A stretch of DNA of 64,000 nucleotides from Alphaproteobacteria bacterium (lineage in GTDB: Bacteria; Pseudomonadota; Alphaproteobacteria; DSM-16000; Inquilinaceae): contig JANQGH010000089.1 of assembly GCA_028277405.1 (NCBI GenBank), positions 1 to 64,000 of the forward strand, given 5' to 3'. Shown in pieces: positions 50,502 through 58,513 of this stretch. Numbering within the stretch: position 1 is the first letter of the stretch; each line of letters opens with the position of its first letter. Below the pieces are notes generated by a model. The model searched no databases and had not been told where the DNA came from. It saw only the letters and a list, made by a program, of their open reading frames with translations. Made by a program: the position numbers and the translations under genes.

Positions 50502-52136
50502 ATGGCGCGCCATCCGCAAAGCGTGCTCGGCACGCATGACGTAACCAACCAGCCGCCGCCGCGCGGCGACGTCGATCTCTGGCGGGACGACGCGCCGCTG
50601 CGCATGGCGGTGTCGCGCGAGGGCGCCGACGGCCATGCGGTCGACCTGGCCGCGTTCGGCGCAGAGATCGGCCGCGCCGAGGCTCGGGACCAGGGCCGCC
50701 TGGCCAATCGCTATCCGCCGGAACTCCGCGCCTTCGACAGCGGCGGACGGCGCATCGACGAGGTCGCCTATCATCCCGCCTATCACGACTTGCTGGGCCG
50801 CGGTATCGCTGCCGGCTATGCCGCACGCGCCTGGTCCGGTGAGCTGCCGGGCGGCCACGTCGCCCACGCGGCGATGGTCTATCTGATGTCGCAGGTCGAA
50901 CCGGGCGTCTGCTGTCCGATGACGATGACCTACGCCGCCGTGCCCGCGCTTCGCGCCGACCGGGGCCTTGAGGCGGAGTGGCGACCGCGCCTGTTGTCCC
51001 GCGCCTACGATCCGACGTCGCGCCCGGCGGCGGAGAAATCGGGCGCGACCCTGGGCATGGCGATGACGGAAAAGCAGGGCGGGTCAGACGTTCGGGCGAA
51101 CACGACCCGCGCCGAGGCGGACGGCGATGGCTACCGGCTGATCGGGCATAAATGGTTCTGCTCCGCCCCCATGTCCGACGCGTTCCTGACCCTCGCCCAG
51201 GCCCCGGGCGGCCTCACCTGCTTCCTGGCGCCGCGCTGGACGCCGGACGGTGCGCGCAACGCCATCCATCTGATGCGGTTGAAGGACAAGCTGGGTAACC
51301 GGTCCAACGCCTCGGCGGAGATCGAGTATCATGGCGCCTGGGCCCATCGGCTGGGCGACGAAGGCGCCGGGGTCAAGACGATCGTCGAGATGGTCCATCA
51401 CACGCGGCTGGACACGGCGATGGCCCCGGCCGGCCTGATGCGTGCCGCCCTGTCCGAGGCCGCCTGGTGGTGCCGCAACCGCACGGCCTTTCAGCGCCGC
51501 TTGATCGACCAGCCGCTGATGATGGCCGTCCTGGCCGACTTGTCCCTGGACTGGCAGGGCGCGCTGGCGCTGGGCCTGCGCGTCGCCCGCGCCTTCGACG
51601 CCGGCGCCACGGACGAGGCCGAACGATCTTTCGCCCGCTTGGCCGTGGCCTTGGCCAAATACAGCGCCAACAAGCGCTGCCCGTCCCTGGTCTACGAGGC
51701 GATGGAGTGCCTGGGTGGTGCCGGCTATGTCGAGGAAAGCCCCCTGCCGCTGCTTTATCGGGAGGCGCCGCTGAACTCGATCTGGGAGGGGTCCGGCAAC
51801 GTCATCTGTCTCGATGCGCTGCGGACCCTGGCACGCGACCCGGCCGCGCTTGAGGCGCTGGTCGGCGAACTGACCCTCGCGCGCGGTGGCAATCGGGTCT
51901 ACGACGCGGCCTTGGACCGGGCTCTCCAGCGCTGGGCCGGTGGCGTCGACGAGCGCGAGGCGCGCTGGTTCGTCGAAAGCCTGGCCATGCTGTTGCAAGC
52001 CTCTCTGCTGTTGCAGGCCGGCCCCGGCAATGTGGCCGACGCGTTCGTCGCCACCCGGCTCAACGGCGACCGGGGCCAGACGGCCGGGGCGCTCGACAAG
52101 GGCTTCGACCCGGCGCCCTTGCTCGATCGCATCTGA
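50502..52136 (+). CDS. aidB: AidB-like acyl-CoA dehydrogenase-family flavoprotein
   Basis: Flavoprotein of the acyl-CoA dehydrogenase superfamily, in the AidB subgroup linked to the adaptive response to alkylation damage and to isovaleryl-CoA-type chemistry. The length of 544 residues matches AidB. The N-terminal extension (residues about 1-120) and SQVEPGVCCPMTMTYAAVPALRA are AidB-like; MAMTEKQGGSDVRANTT and WEGSGNVICLDALR are the FAD-binding and C-terminal helices. AidB proteins bind DNA through the C-terminal basic region in E. coli. No ada or alkB gene is adjacent. ATG at 50502 after a GGAGGC element. Confidence 0.9.
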   Translation: MARHPQSVLGTHDVTNQPPPRGDVDLWRDDAPLRMAVSREGADGHAVDLAAFGAEIGRAEARDQGRLANRYPPELRAFDSGGRRIDEVAYHPAYHDLLGRGIAAGYAARAWSGELPGGHVAHAAMVYLMSQVEPGVCCPMTMTYAAVPALRADRGLEAEWRPRLLSRAYDPTSRPAAEKSGATLGMAMTEKQGGSDVRANTTRAEADGDGYRLIGHKWFCSAPMSDAFLTLAQAPGGLTCFLAPRWTPDGARNAIHLMRLKDKLGNRSNASAEIEYHGAWAHRLGDEGAGVKTIVEMVHHTRLDTAMAPAGLMRAALSEAAWWCRNRTAFQRRLIDQPLMMAVLADLSLDWQGALALGLRVARAFDAGATDEAERSFARLAVALAKYSANKRCPSLVYEAMECLGGAGYVEESPLPLLYREAPLNSIWEGSGNVICLDALRTLARDPAALEALVGELTLARGGNRVYDAALDRALQRWAGGVDEREARWFVESLAMLLQASLLLQAGPGNVADAFVATRLNGDRGQTAGALDKGFDPAPLLDRI

Positions 52137-52148
52137 AAAGCCGCTCTG

Positions 52149-53537
52149 CTACGGGTCGGCCGCTGGCGCCGCACCTGGTCGTTCGACCAAGAGCCAGGCA
52201 ACGATCAGCGTCAGCAGCAGCAAGGCACCGGTCATCACGAAGACCAGGCCGAACGAGCCGGTTGCCAGCAGCACGGTGCTGCACAGCGCCATGCCGATGG
52301 TGCCGCCCATCATCTGAATGGTCAGGTTCACGCCGCTGGCCTGGCCTTGATGGGTCTGCGGCACCGCGCTCATCAAGGATCGGCGCGAGGTCGTGGCGAT
52401 GAAGGGCAGGGAGATGCCCCAGAAGATCAGGGGCACGACCATCCAGCCATAGCTGCCCTGAAACGCGCCGTAGGCAATGCCCAAGGCGGCCAGCCCGTTG
52501 ACAAGCAGCGCTATCAGGAGCGGGCGGCGCGAGCCGAAGCGGTCGGTTGACCGGCCCGAGAGGTAGGAGGTCAACAGCGTGGGCACGACCGCCGCCAGCG
52601 TGCCCAAGCCCGCCTCGATGGCGGATCGGTTCAGCACCTGTTGCAGGAACAGCGGTACGAAGACGAAGATGGCGATCTTGTTGAACTGAAACATCGCAAA
52701 CACGATGTTGCCGCCGGTGAAGGTCGATATGCGCAACAACCGCACCTCGATCAGCGGTCCGGACACCTTCAGTTCGGTCAGGACGAAGACCACGATCAAC
52801 ACGACGCCGGCGGCGAACAGGGCCAGGATGGCGGGCGACAGCCAGCCCCATTCCACACCCTGCATCAGCGCGATGACCAGCGCGCAGAGACCGCCGATCA
52901 GCAATGCCAATCCGGTGAAATCGAACGCATGCCTGTCTTTGGCGGCGCTATCATCTTGGCCATTTGCGGCGCGATCGCTTGCGGCCAACACCATGGCCAC
53001 GATCAGCGCGATGATCGGCAGGTTGATCCAGAAGATCCAGCGCCAGGAGACCACCGAGGTAAAGAAGCCGCCGACGAGGGGGCCTGAGGCCATGAAACAG
53101 GCGGCGATGCCGACCTGGATGCCGAACGCCGTGCCGCGATGCTCGCCTTGAAAGGCGCGGGATATGGTGGCGATCGAGGTCGGGAAGATGATCGCGGCGC
53201 CCATGCCCTGAACCGCCCGCGCGGTGATCAGCCACGCGCCGCCCTGGGCCAGGCCGGCGGCAAGCGACGCCAGGGCGAAGATCGCGGTGCCGACGTAGAA
53301 CAGCCTGGCCAGCCCCAGCACGTCGCCCAGCCGGCCCGCCACCGCGACGAAGCAGGTGAAGGAGAGCAGGTAGGCGTTCACCACCCAGTGCGACTCCACA
53401 CTGGACATGGAAAGGTCGGCGGCGATGGTGTCCAGTGCCACGCCGATCACGGTCTCGTCGAGCACCGTCAGGCCCAAAACGCCGGCCATGGCGGCCAGCA
53501 CCCACCAGCGGCCAGCCTCTGGTCTAATCAGGGCCAT
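52149..53537 (-). CDS. MFS exporter, DHA2 / EmrB type (14 helices)
   Basis: Drug:proton antiporter of the 14-transmembrane DHA2 family, 462 residues. LDETVIGVALDTIAADL is the family's first-helix motif, GRLGDVLGLARLF is motif A, and VQGMGAAIIFPTSIATIS is motif C-like. The ATG at 53537 has GGAGG upstream, so the longer frame to 53582 was rejected. It overlaps the amidase stop by 14 bases and is probably cotranscribed with it. No EmrA-type adaptor or TetR regulator is next to it, so the substrate is unknown. Confidence 0.9.
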   Translation of the reverse strand: MALIRPEAGRWWVLAAMAGVLGLTVLDETVIGVALDTIAADLSMSSVESHWVVNAYLLSFTCFVAVAGRLGDVLGLARLFYVGTAIFALASLAAGLAQGGAWLITARAVQGMGAAIIFPTSIATISRAFQGEHRGTAFGIQVGIAACFMASGPLVGGFFTSVVSWRWIFWINLPIIALIVAMVLAASDRAANGQDDSAAKDRHAFDFTGLALLIGGLCALVIALMQGVEWGWLSPAILALFAAGVVLIVVFVLTELKVSGPLIEVRLLRISTFTGGNIVFAMFQFNKIAIFVFVPLFLQQVLNRSAIEAGLGTLAAVVPTLLTSYLSGRSTDRFGSRRPLLIALLVNGLAALGIAYGAFQGSYGWMVVPLIFWGISLPFIATTSRRSLMSAVPQTHQGQASGVNLTIQMMGGTIGMALCSTVLLATGSFGLVFVMTGALLLLTLIVAWLLVERPGAAPAADP

Positions 53538-54720
53538 GGGCACCTCCGTTTCGTGGCCGGCCGATTCGTCGCGCCGCGTCAAGCAGCATACGGTCGCTAT
53601 TGGCGGGGCCGAGCAGGGACAGGCCGATCGGCGCGCCGTCGGCTGTCGCCAACGGCAGCGTCACTTCCGGCATGCCCAGCAAGGGTGCCAGGCAAGACAG
53701 CCGGAAGGTGTTTTCGCGCAAGGCGGCCGCCGTGGCGTCGTCAAGCCCTTTCTTCGGCGCGATGGTCGGCACGGTCGGCAGCATCAGGACGGTGTCGTCG
53801 CCCAGCAGGCCGGTCACCCTCGCGACGACGTCCGCGCGAAGCCGCCGCACATCGGTGGTATCGGCCGTCGCCATGCGCTCGACATTTGCAAAACGCTTCG
53901 CCGTGCGGGAGCCGAAATGGGGCTTCGTCCGCTTGATCCAGTCGCCGAACGTGGCCCAGACCTCCGGCGGGCGCAGCGTGTTGTAGGCGGCCAGCCAGTC
54001 TGCATAGCGTCCTTCATCCAACACGGTGTGCTCCGCCGGCACCAAAGCCGCTTCGACGCGACGGGCCGCGACCTCAAGCGCCGGCCGAACGCTGTCGTCG
54101 GCCAGCTCGAAGGCGTCATCCAGCCACAACAGACGACGGATCGGCCCGGCCAAATCGGCCGCGTCCAAAAGGACGTCGCCTACTCGGGCCAGCATATCGG
54201 CCTCGCGGGCAAACCAGCCGACGGTGTCGAAGCTGGGCGACAGGGGCAGCACGCCTTCGATCGCAACCTGGCTATAGGTCGGGCGAAAGCCATAGACGCC
54301 GCAATAGCTGGCGGGAATGCGCACCGATCCGGCCGTATCCGTGCCCAGCGCAAAATCGACCAGCCCGCCCGCCGTGGCCGACGCCGAGCCGCTGGAGGAC
54401 CCGCCGGGAACACGGTCCGGGGCCACAGAATTCAACGGCGTGCCGTAATGCACATTCTCGCCGAACGGGCTGAAAGCCAGCTCGTCCGCGATCGCGATGC
54501 CGATCAAATGCGCGCCCGCATCGAGGCAGGCCTGCACGGAGGGCGCCGTCGATGCCGCGGGCTCGTGCGTCGCCAGCCAGTCCGGATTGCCGCCGCCGGT
54601 CACCAGCCCTTCGATATCGAACATGTCCTTGGCGGCGAAGGTCAGGCCCGACAGAGGCCCATCGGCGGCGCCATGCAAGTCGAGGCGCATTCGAAGGGCG
54701 CCGAGGTCGTCAACCGCCAT
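53524..54720 (-). CDS. Amidase-signature enzyme
   Basis: Hydrolyses an amide bond through the Ser-cisSer-Lys triad of the amidase-signature family; 398 residues, at the short end of the range. The catalytic lysine is in FAAKDMFDIEG, cis-Ser in GGSSSGSASATAGG, and the nucleophile Ser in TAGSVRIPASY. The C-terminal half reads ANVERMATADTTDVRRLR. ATG at 54720 with AGGA eight bases upstream; an upstream frame extension (to 55140) overlaps the photolyase and was rejected. It is the first gene of an amidase-MFS pair, so it may process or protect against a compound that the MFS protein exports. Divergent from the photolyase. Confidence 0.87.
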   Translation of the reverse strand: MAVDDLGALRMRLDLHGAADGPLSGLTFAAKDMFDIEGLVTGGGNPDWLATHEPAASTAPSVQACLDAGAHLIGIAIADELAFSPFGENVHYGTPLNSVAPDRVPGGSSSGSASATAGGLVDFALGTDTAGSVRIPASYCGVYGFRPTYSQVAIEGVLPLSPSFDTVGWFAREADMLARVGDVLLDAADLAGPIRRLLWLDDAFELADDSVRPALEVAARRVEAALVPAEHTVLDEGRYADWLAAYNTLRPPEVWATFGDWIKRTKPHFGSRTAKRFANVERMATADTTDVRRLRADVVARVTGLLGDDTVLMLPTVPTIAPKKGLDDATAAALRENTFRLSCLAPLLGMPEVTLPLATADGAPIGLSLLGPANSDRMLLDAARRIGRPRNGGAHGPD

Positions 54721-54906
54721 GCTGGATCCTGGGGACTTGTGGCCTGAACGCGCTACGGAAAAGGAACCCGACTGCCTCAATAACGGTTTTGCGGTCGGCC
54801 GGCCAGGGTTCTCGCTGAAAGGTTGAACCTTTGTTGCGATTGATCCTTGGCTAAGGCTCGGTCGTATGAACCACCGTTCAAACGTCAACCAGTCGGGAAG
54901 ACGGCA

Positions 54907-56475
54907 ATGGCGCAAGCTGCCGGGTCGGAGACGAGGCACCTCGTGCTGGTGCTCGGCGACCAGTTGGACGCGTGCTCGGCGGTGTTTGACGGTTTCGACC
55001 CGCAAACGGACGTCGTGCTGATGATGGAGGTGGCCGAAGAGGCGACCTACATCCCGCAGCACAAGATCCGGCTGGCCCTGTTCTTCTCCGCGATGCGCCA
55101 TTTTCGCCGGGCGCTGGAAGAGCGCGGCTTCACGGTTCACTACGCGACGCTGGAGGACGCGGACAATCGCGGCACGTTTGCTGCCGAGATCGAACGCTGG
55201 GTGCTGAAGAAACGGCCTGACAGATTGGTCATGGTCCAGCCCGGCGACTGTCGCGTGGAACAGGCAATCCGCCAGGCGGCGAAGGCTCTAAACGTGCCGC
55301 TGGAGATCCGCGCCGACCGGCACTTCCTGTGCGACTTGGACACCTTCCGCAACCACGCGGAGGGGCGCCGGTCGCTGCGGCTGGAGACCTTCTATCGCGA
55401 CATGCGTCGGCGCCACGGCGTTCTGATGGCGGGCGACGACCCGGAAGGTGGCCAATGGAATTTCGACAAGGACAACCGCGAGAGCTTTGGCGCCGGCGGC
55501 CCCGGCCCTATCCGGTCGCCGCAATCGTTTCAGCCGGACACGATCACGCGAGACGTCATCGCGATGGTCGAACGGCGCTTTGCCGCCAGCCCCGGAACGC
55601 TCGCCCATTTCGACTATCCGGTCACGCGCGACGACGCATTGGCGGCCTTGCGCGACTTCATCGAGCATCGATTGCCGAATTTCGGCCGCTATCAGGACGC
55701 CATGGTCAGCGGCCAGCCCTATCTCTACCACGCGCGGCTGTCCTGCGTATTGAACCTTCATCTGCTCAACCCGCGCGAGGCCATCGAGGCCGCGATTGAT
55801 GCCTATCGCGCGGGCCACGCGCCGCTCAACTCGGTCGAAGGGTTCGTTCGCCAGATCCTGGGCTGGCGGGAGTATGTGCGCGGCATCTATTGGCTGAAAA
55901 TGCCGTCCTACGCGGATCTCAATGCGCTCGATGCAACTCTGCCCATGCCGGCCTTCATGTGGACCGGCGAGACGGAGATGAACTGTCTTCGGCAAGCGGT
56001 CGGCCAACTCGTCGACCATGCCTATGCCCATCACATCCAGCGCCTGATGGTTCTGGGCCTGTTCGCCATGCTGCTGGGCGTGCACCCGTACGAGGTGCAT
56101 CGCTGGCACATGTCGATGTATGCCGATGCGATCGACTGGGTCTCGCTGCCCAACGTGCTGGGCATGAGCCAGTATGGCGATGGCGGCATCGTCGGCAGCA
56201 AGCCTTACGCCGCCTCGGGCAACTACATCAACAAGATGAGCGACTATTGCGCCGGCTGCCGGTTCGATCCGAAGAAAGCGACCGGCGACGATGCCTGCCC
56301 GTTCACGACGCTCTATTGGGACTTTCTTGCCCGCAACCGCCAGCGCATCGCGGGCCTGAGGCATATGGGCTATCAGCTAAGGAACCTCGACCGTAAGGAC
56401 GATGCTGAGCGTCGCAAGATCCGCCAACGGGCGGACGGATTGAAGTCCGATTTAGCGTCGGACGCGTATCTGTGA
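54907..56475 (+). CDS. phrB: Iron-sulfur bacterial cryptochrome/(6-4) photolyase
   Basis: Light-driven repair enzyme of the FeS-BCP (PhrB) class, 522 residues. An N-terminal antenna domain (LVLVLGDQLD, VLMMEVAEEATY) is followed by a helical FAD domain. The four [4Fe-4S] cysteines are visible: one in TEMNCLRQAVG and three in SDYCAGCRF-x8-DDACPF. KPYAASGNYINKMSDYC is characteristic of PhrB. The frame is open from 54847 but the ATG at 54907 has GGGAAGA upstream. Its end overlaps the convergent hydrolase gene by 24 bases. It is divergent from the amidase. Ribolumazine and FAD cofactors are expected for the class but cannot be seen. Confidence 0.92.
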   Translation: MAQAAGSETRHLVLVLGDQLDACSAVFDGFDPQTDVVLMMEVAEEATYIPQHKIRLALFFSAMRHFRRALEERGFTVHYATLEDADNRGTFAAEIERWVLKKRPDRLVMVQPGDCRVEQAIRQAAKALNVPLEIRADRHFLCDLDTFRNHAEGRRSLRLETFYRDMRRRHGVLMAGDDPEGGQWNFDKDNRESFGAGGPGPIRSPQSFQPDTITRDVIAMVERRFAASPGTLAHFDYPVTRDDALAALRDFIEHRLPNFGRYQDAMVSGQPYLYHARLSCVLNLHLLNPREAIEAAIDAYRAGHAPLNSVEGFVRQILGWREYVRGIYWLKMPSYADLNALDATLPMPAFMWTGETEMNCLRQAVGQLVDHAYAHHIQRLMVLGLFAMLLGVHPYEVHRWHMSMYADAIDWVSLPNVLGMSQYGDGGIVGSKPYAASGNYINKMSDYCAGCRFDPKKATGDDACPFTTLYWDFLARNRQRIAGLRHMGYQLRNLDRKDDAERRKIRQRADGLKSDLASDAYL

Positions 56476-57063
56476 GTCGGTCAGGATGCTGGTGACGTCT
56501 TCCGATGCGTTGATCATGCAATAATGGTCCGCATCGATTTCCGCGTACGTCCAGTGATCTTGCTTCAGCCGTGACTGTACGCGATCGACGGCGGCGCCTG
56601 TCATGACCAGGAACTGGCTGCGCAGGCAGTGTACGTAGGTCTTCGGCAGGGCGTCGATAATGGCGGTGTCGAAACGCAGCTTCTCAACAAAGGGCGGCCA
56701 GCTCGGCACGCCGAAGGCGGCCGCGTCGACGCTGGCATCGGCAAAGAAGTCCAGCAGTGACTTCCCGTTTTCCGGGATCAGCGTGTCCAGATAGACCAGG
56801 CGTTCGATTGACTGGGCCATTCGGTCCGCAGCGCCGGTGATGACGAAGCTGGCATAGCTGTGGCCGGCCAGATGGAGATTCTCAGCGTCGAGCCGACCGA
56901 TCAAATCGCAAAGCTCGGTGATGTGATCCGACAGGGTCGCGTGTTCGGGGTCGGACAGCGTGATGGCGTCCGTCCGATGCCCTTCGGCCTCCAACAGTGC
57001 GCGCACCTGATCGAAATCCTCCTTGGTGCGCTTGCCGCCGGGCACGAACAGAAAATGGGTCAT
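56452..57063 (-). CDS. Alpha/beta hydrolase, salicylate-esterase-like
   Basis: Cytoplasmic alpha/beta hydrolase of the HNL/methyl-esterase-like type, 203 residues. The nucleophile elbow reads AGHSYASFVITG (Gly-x-Ser-x-x), the oxyanion region is MTHFLFVPGG, and the general acid-base His is in AEIDADHYCMINA. ATG at 57063 is preferred because GGAG lies nine bases upstream; an ATG at 57072 is too close to it. The stop overlaps the photolyase by 24 bases. It is followed upstream by an amino acid permease gene on the same strand. Substrate unknown. Confidence 0.85.
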   Translation of the reverse strand: MTHFLFVPGGKRTKEDFDQVRALLEAEGHRTDAITLSDPEHATLSDHITELCDLIGRLDAENLHLAGHSYASFVITGAADRMAQSIERLVYLDTLIPENGKSLLDFFADASVDAAAFGVPSWPPFVEKLRFDTAIIDALPKTYVHCLRSQFLVMTGAAVDRVQSRLKQDHWTYAEIDADHYCMINASEDVTSILTDSQIRVRR

Positions 57064-57108
57064 CAGAGGCATCTCCGGGTTTTGCACTGGGGAACTGGTG
57101 GGCATTTG

Positions 57109-58470
57109 TCACCCGACCTCCGCCATGTGAAGGTCGGGCGGCGCGCGTGTGAACAGGCGGGTAAGGGCGCAGAGATAGGCGATGCCGATGCACAGCCAGA
57201 CGGATCCCAAGATCAGCGCATCCCGATCGAGACTGCTCAGCAGGACAAGCGTGATCGCCGCGCCGACCAGCGGCAGCAGCAGGCCGCGCAGCGCGCCGAT
57301 CGGCCGGATTCTCGGATGCCATTTGACGTAAAGGACCGCGACCGACAGGTTCACGGCGGTGAACGCCAAAAAGGCGCCGAAATTGATGAACGAGGTCGAG
57401 CTTTCCTCGGTCAGAAACAGCGCCGCCAGGCCGATCGCGCCGGCGAACAGCAGGTTCAAGGCCGGCGTGCGCAAGCGCGGATGCAGATAGCCGAAGATCC
57501 GGCGCGGCAGCACGCCGTCGCGCCCCATGGCGTAGAGCAGGCGTCCGACGCTCGCCTGCGCCGACAGGCCGGCGGTGAACTGGGCGATCACCAGGCCGGC
57601 CAGGAAGATCGCGGCGAACAGGTCGCCGCCGATCGTCATGGCGATCTCGAACGAGGCCGCATCCGCATTGTCGAAATGTCCACCGGGATGGACGAGCTGG
57701 GCGAAGTATGCCGCGACGATGAAAACCGCGCCGCCGATCAGCGCGATCGCCAGGATCGCCCGTGGCATGGTGCGTTGCGGGTCCTTGGTTTCCTCCGTCA
57801 ACGTCGTCACCGCGTCGAAGCCTAAGAAGGAATACGCGGCAACGGCGGCTCCGGATAGGGCGGCGGACAGCGGCACGTCGGCCTGAAAGAACGGCTCCGC
57901 CGAGATCAAGCCGCCAGGACCCGCAGCGGCCACGACATAGCGGCCGCACAAAAAGATGAAGGCGGCGACAATCAGGCATTGGACCGCCATCAGCACGATA
58001 TTGGTGCGGCTGGCGAACACGATGCCGATGATGTTCACCGCCGTCGTGATGGCGATGTAGAGCACGATCCAAAGCCAGGAGGGCACGGACGGGAACTCCG
58101 CGCTCAAATAGGCCGCGCCGATCAGCCAGATGACCATCGGTATGAAGAAGTAGTCGAGCAGCACCGCCCAGCCGACCAGGAAGCCGACATGGGCGCCGAT
58201 GGCGCGCCTGGCATAGCTGTAGGCCGAGCCGGCGACCGGGTAGAGGTTGGCCATCCGCCCATAGCTGATCGCCGTCAGCAGCACCGCGACCAGGGCCAGC
58301 AGGTAGGACATGGCCACCGTGCCCTGGCTCTTCTCGGCCAAGATGCCGAAGGTGCCGTAGACGATGATCGGCGCCATGTAGGCGAGGCCGAACAGGATGA
58401 CGGCCGGCAGGCCGAGGCTGCGCCGCAGGGTTGTCGCCGTGGGGGGCGGGGTCACGGTGTTCGGCTCCAT
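57109..58470 (-). CDS. APC-superfamily amino acid permease
   Basis: Twelve-helix secondary transporter of the APC family, 453 residues from the ATG at 58470. LGLPAVILFGLAYMAPIIVY is the first helix with the classical unwound segment; YPVAGSAYSYARRAIG and FLGFDAVTTLTEETKDPQRT are conserved family motifs. An open frame runs 34 codons further upstream, rich in Arg/Ser, and was not accepted. The hydrolase gene follows in the same direction after 45 bases. Substrate not predictable, possibly an amino acid or amine. Confidence 0.9.
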   Translation of the reverse strand: MEPNTVTPPPTATTLRRSLGLPAVILFGLAYMAPIIVYGTFGILAEKSQGTVAMSYLLALVAVLLTAISYGRMANLYPVAGSAYSYARRAIGAHVGFLVGWAVLLDYFFIPMVIWLIGAAYLSAEFPSVPSWLWIVLYIAITTAVNIIGIVFASRTNIVLMAVQCLIVAAFIFLCGRYVVAAAGPGGLISAEPFFQADVPLSAALSGAAVAAYSFLGFDAVTTLTEETKDPQRTMPRAILAIALIGGAVFIVAAYFAQLVHPGGHFDNADAASFEIAMTIGGDLFAAIFLAGLVIAQFTAGLSAQASVGRLLYAMGRDGVLPRRIFGYLHPRLRTPALNLLFAGAIGLAALFLTEESSTSFINFGAFLAFTAVNLSVAVLYVKWHPRIRPIGALRGLLLPLVGAAITLVLLSSLDRDALILGSVWLCIGIAYLCALTRLFTRAPPDLHMAEVG

Positions 58471-58513
58471 CGGTCGACTCGGGTGCCGACCGATGGTAGC
58501 CGATTTCGAATGG

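Noticed and set aside
54721..55140. N-terminal extension of the amidase frame upstream of 54720
   Set aside because: It overlaps the photolyase antenna domain on the other strand, has no amidase homology, and the ATG at 54720 has a proper ribosome-binding site.
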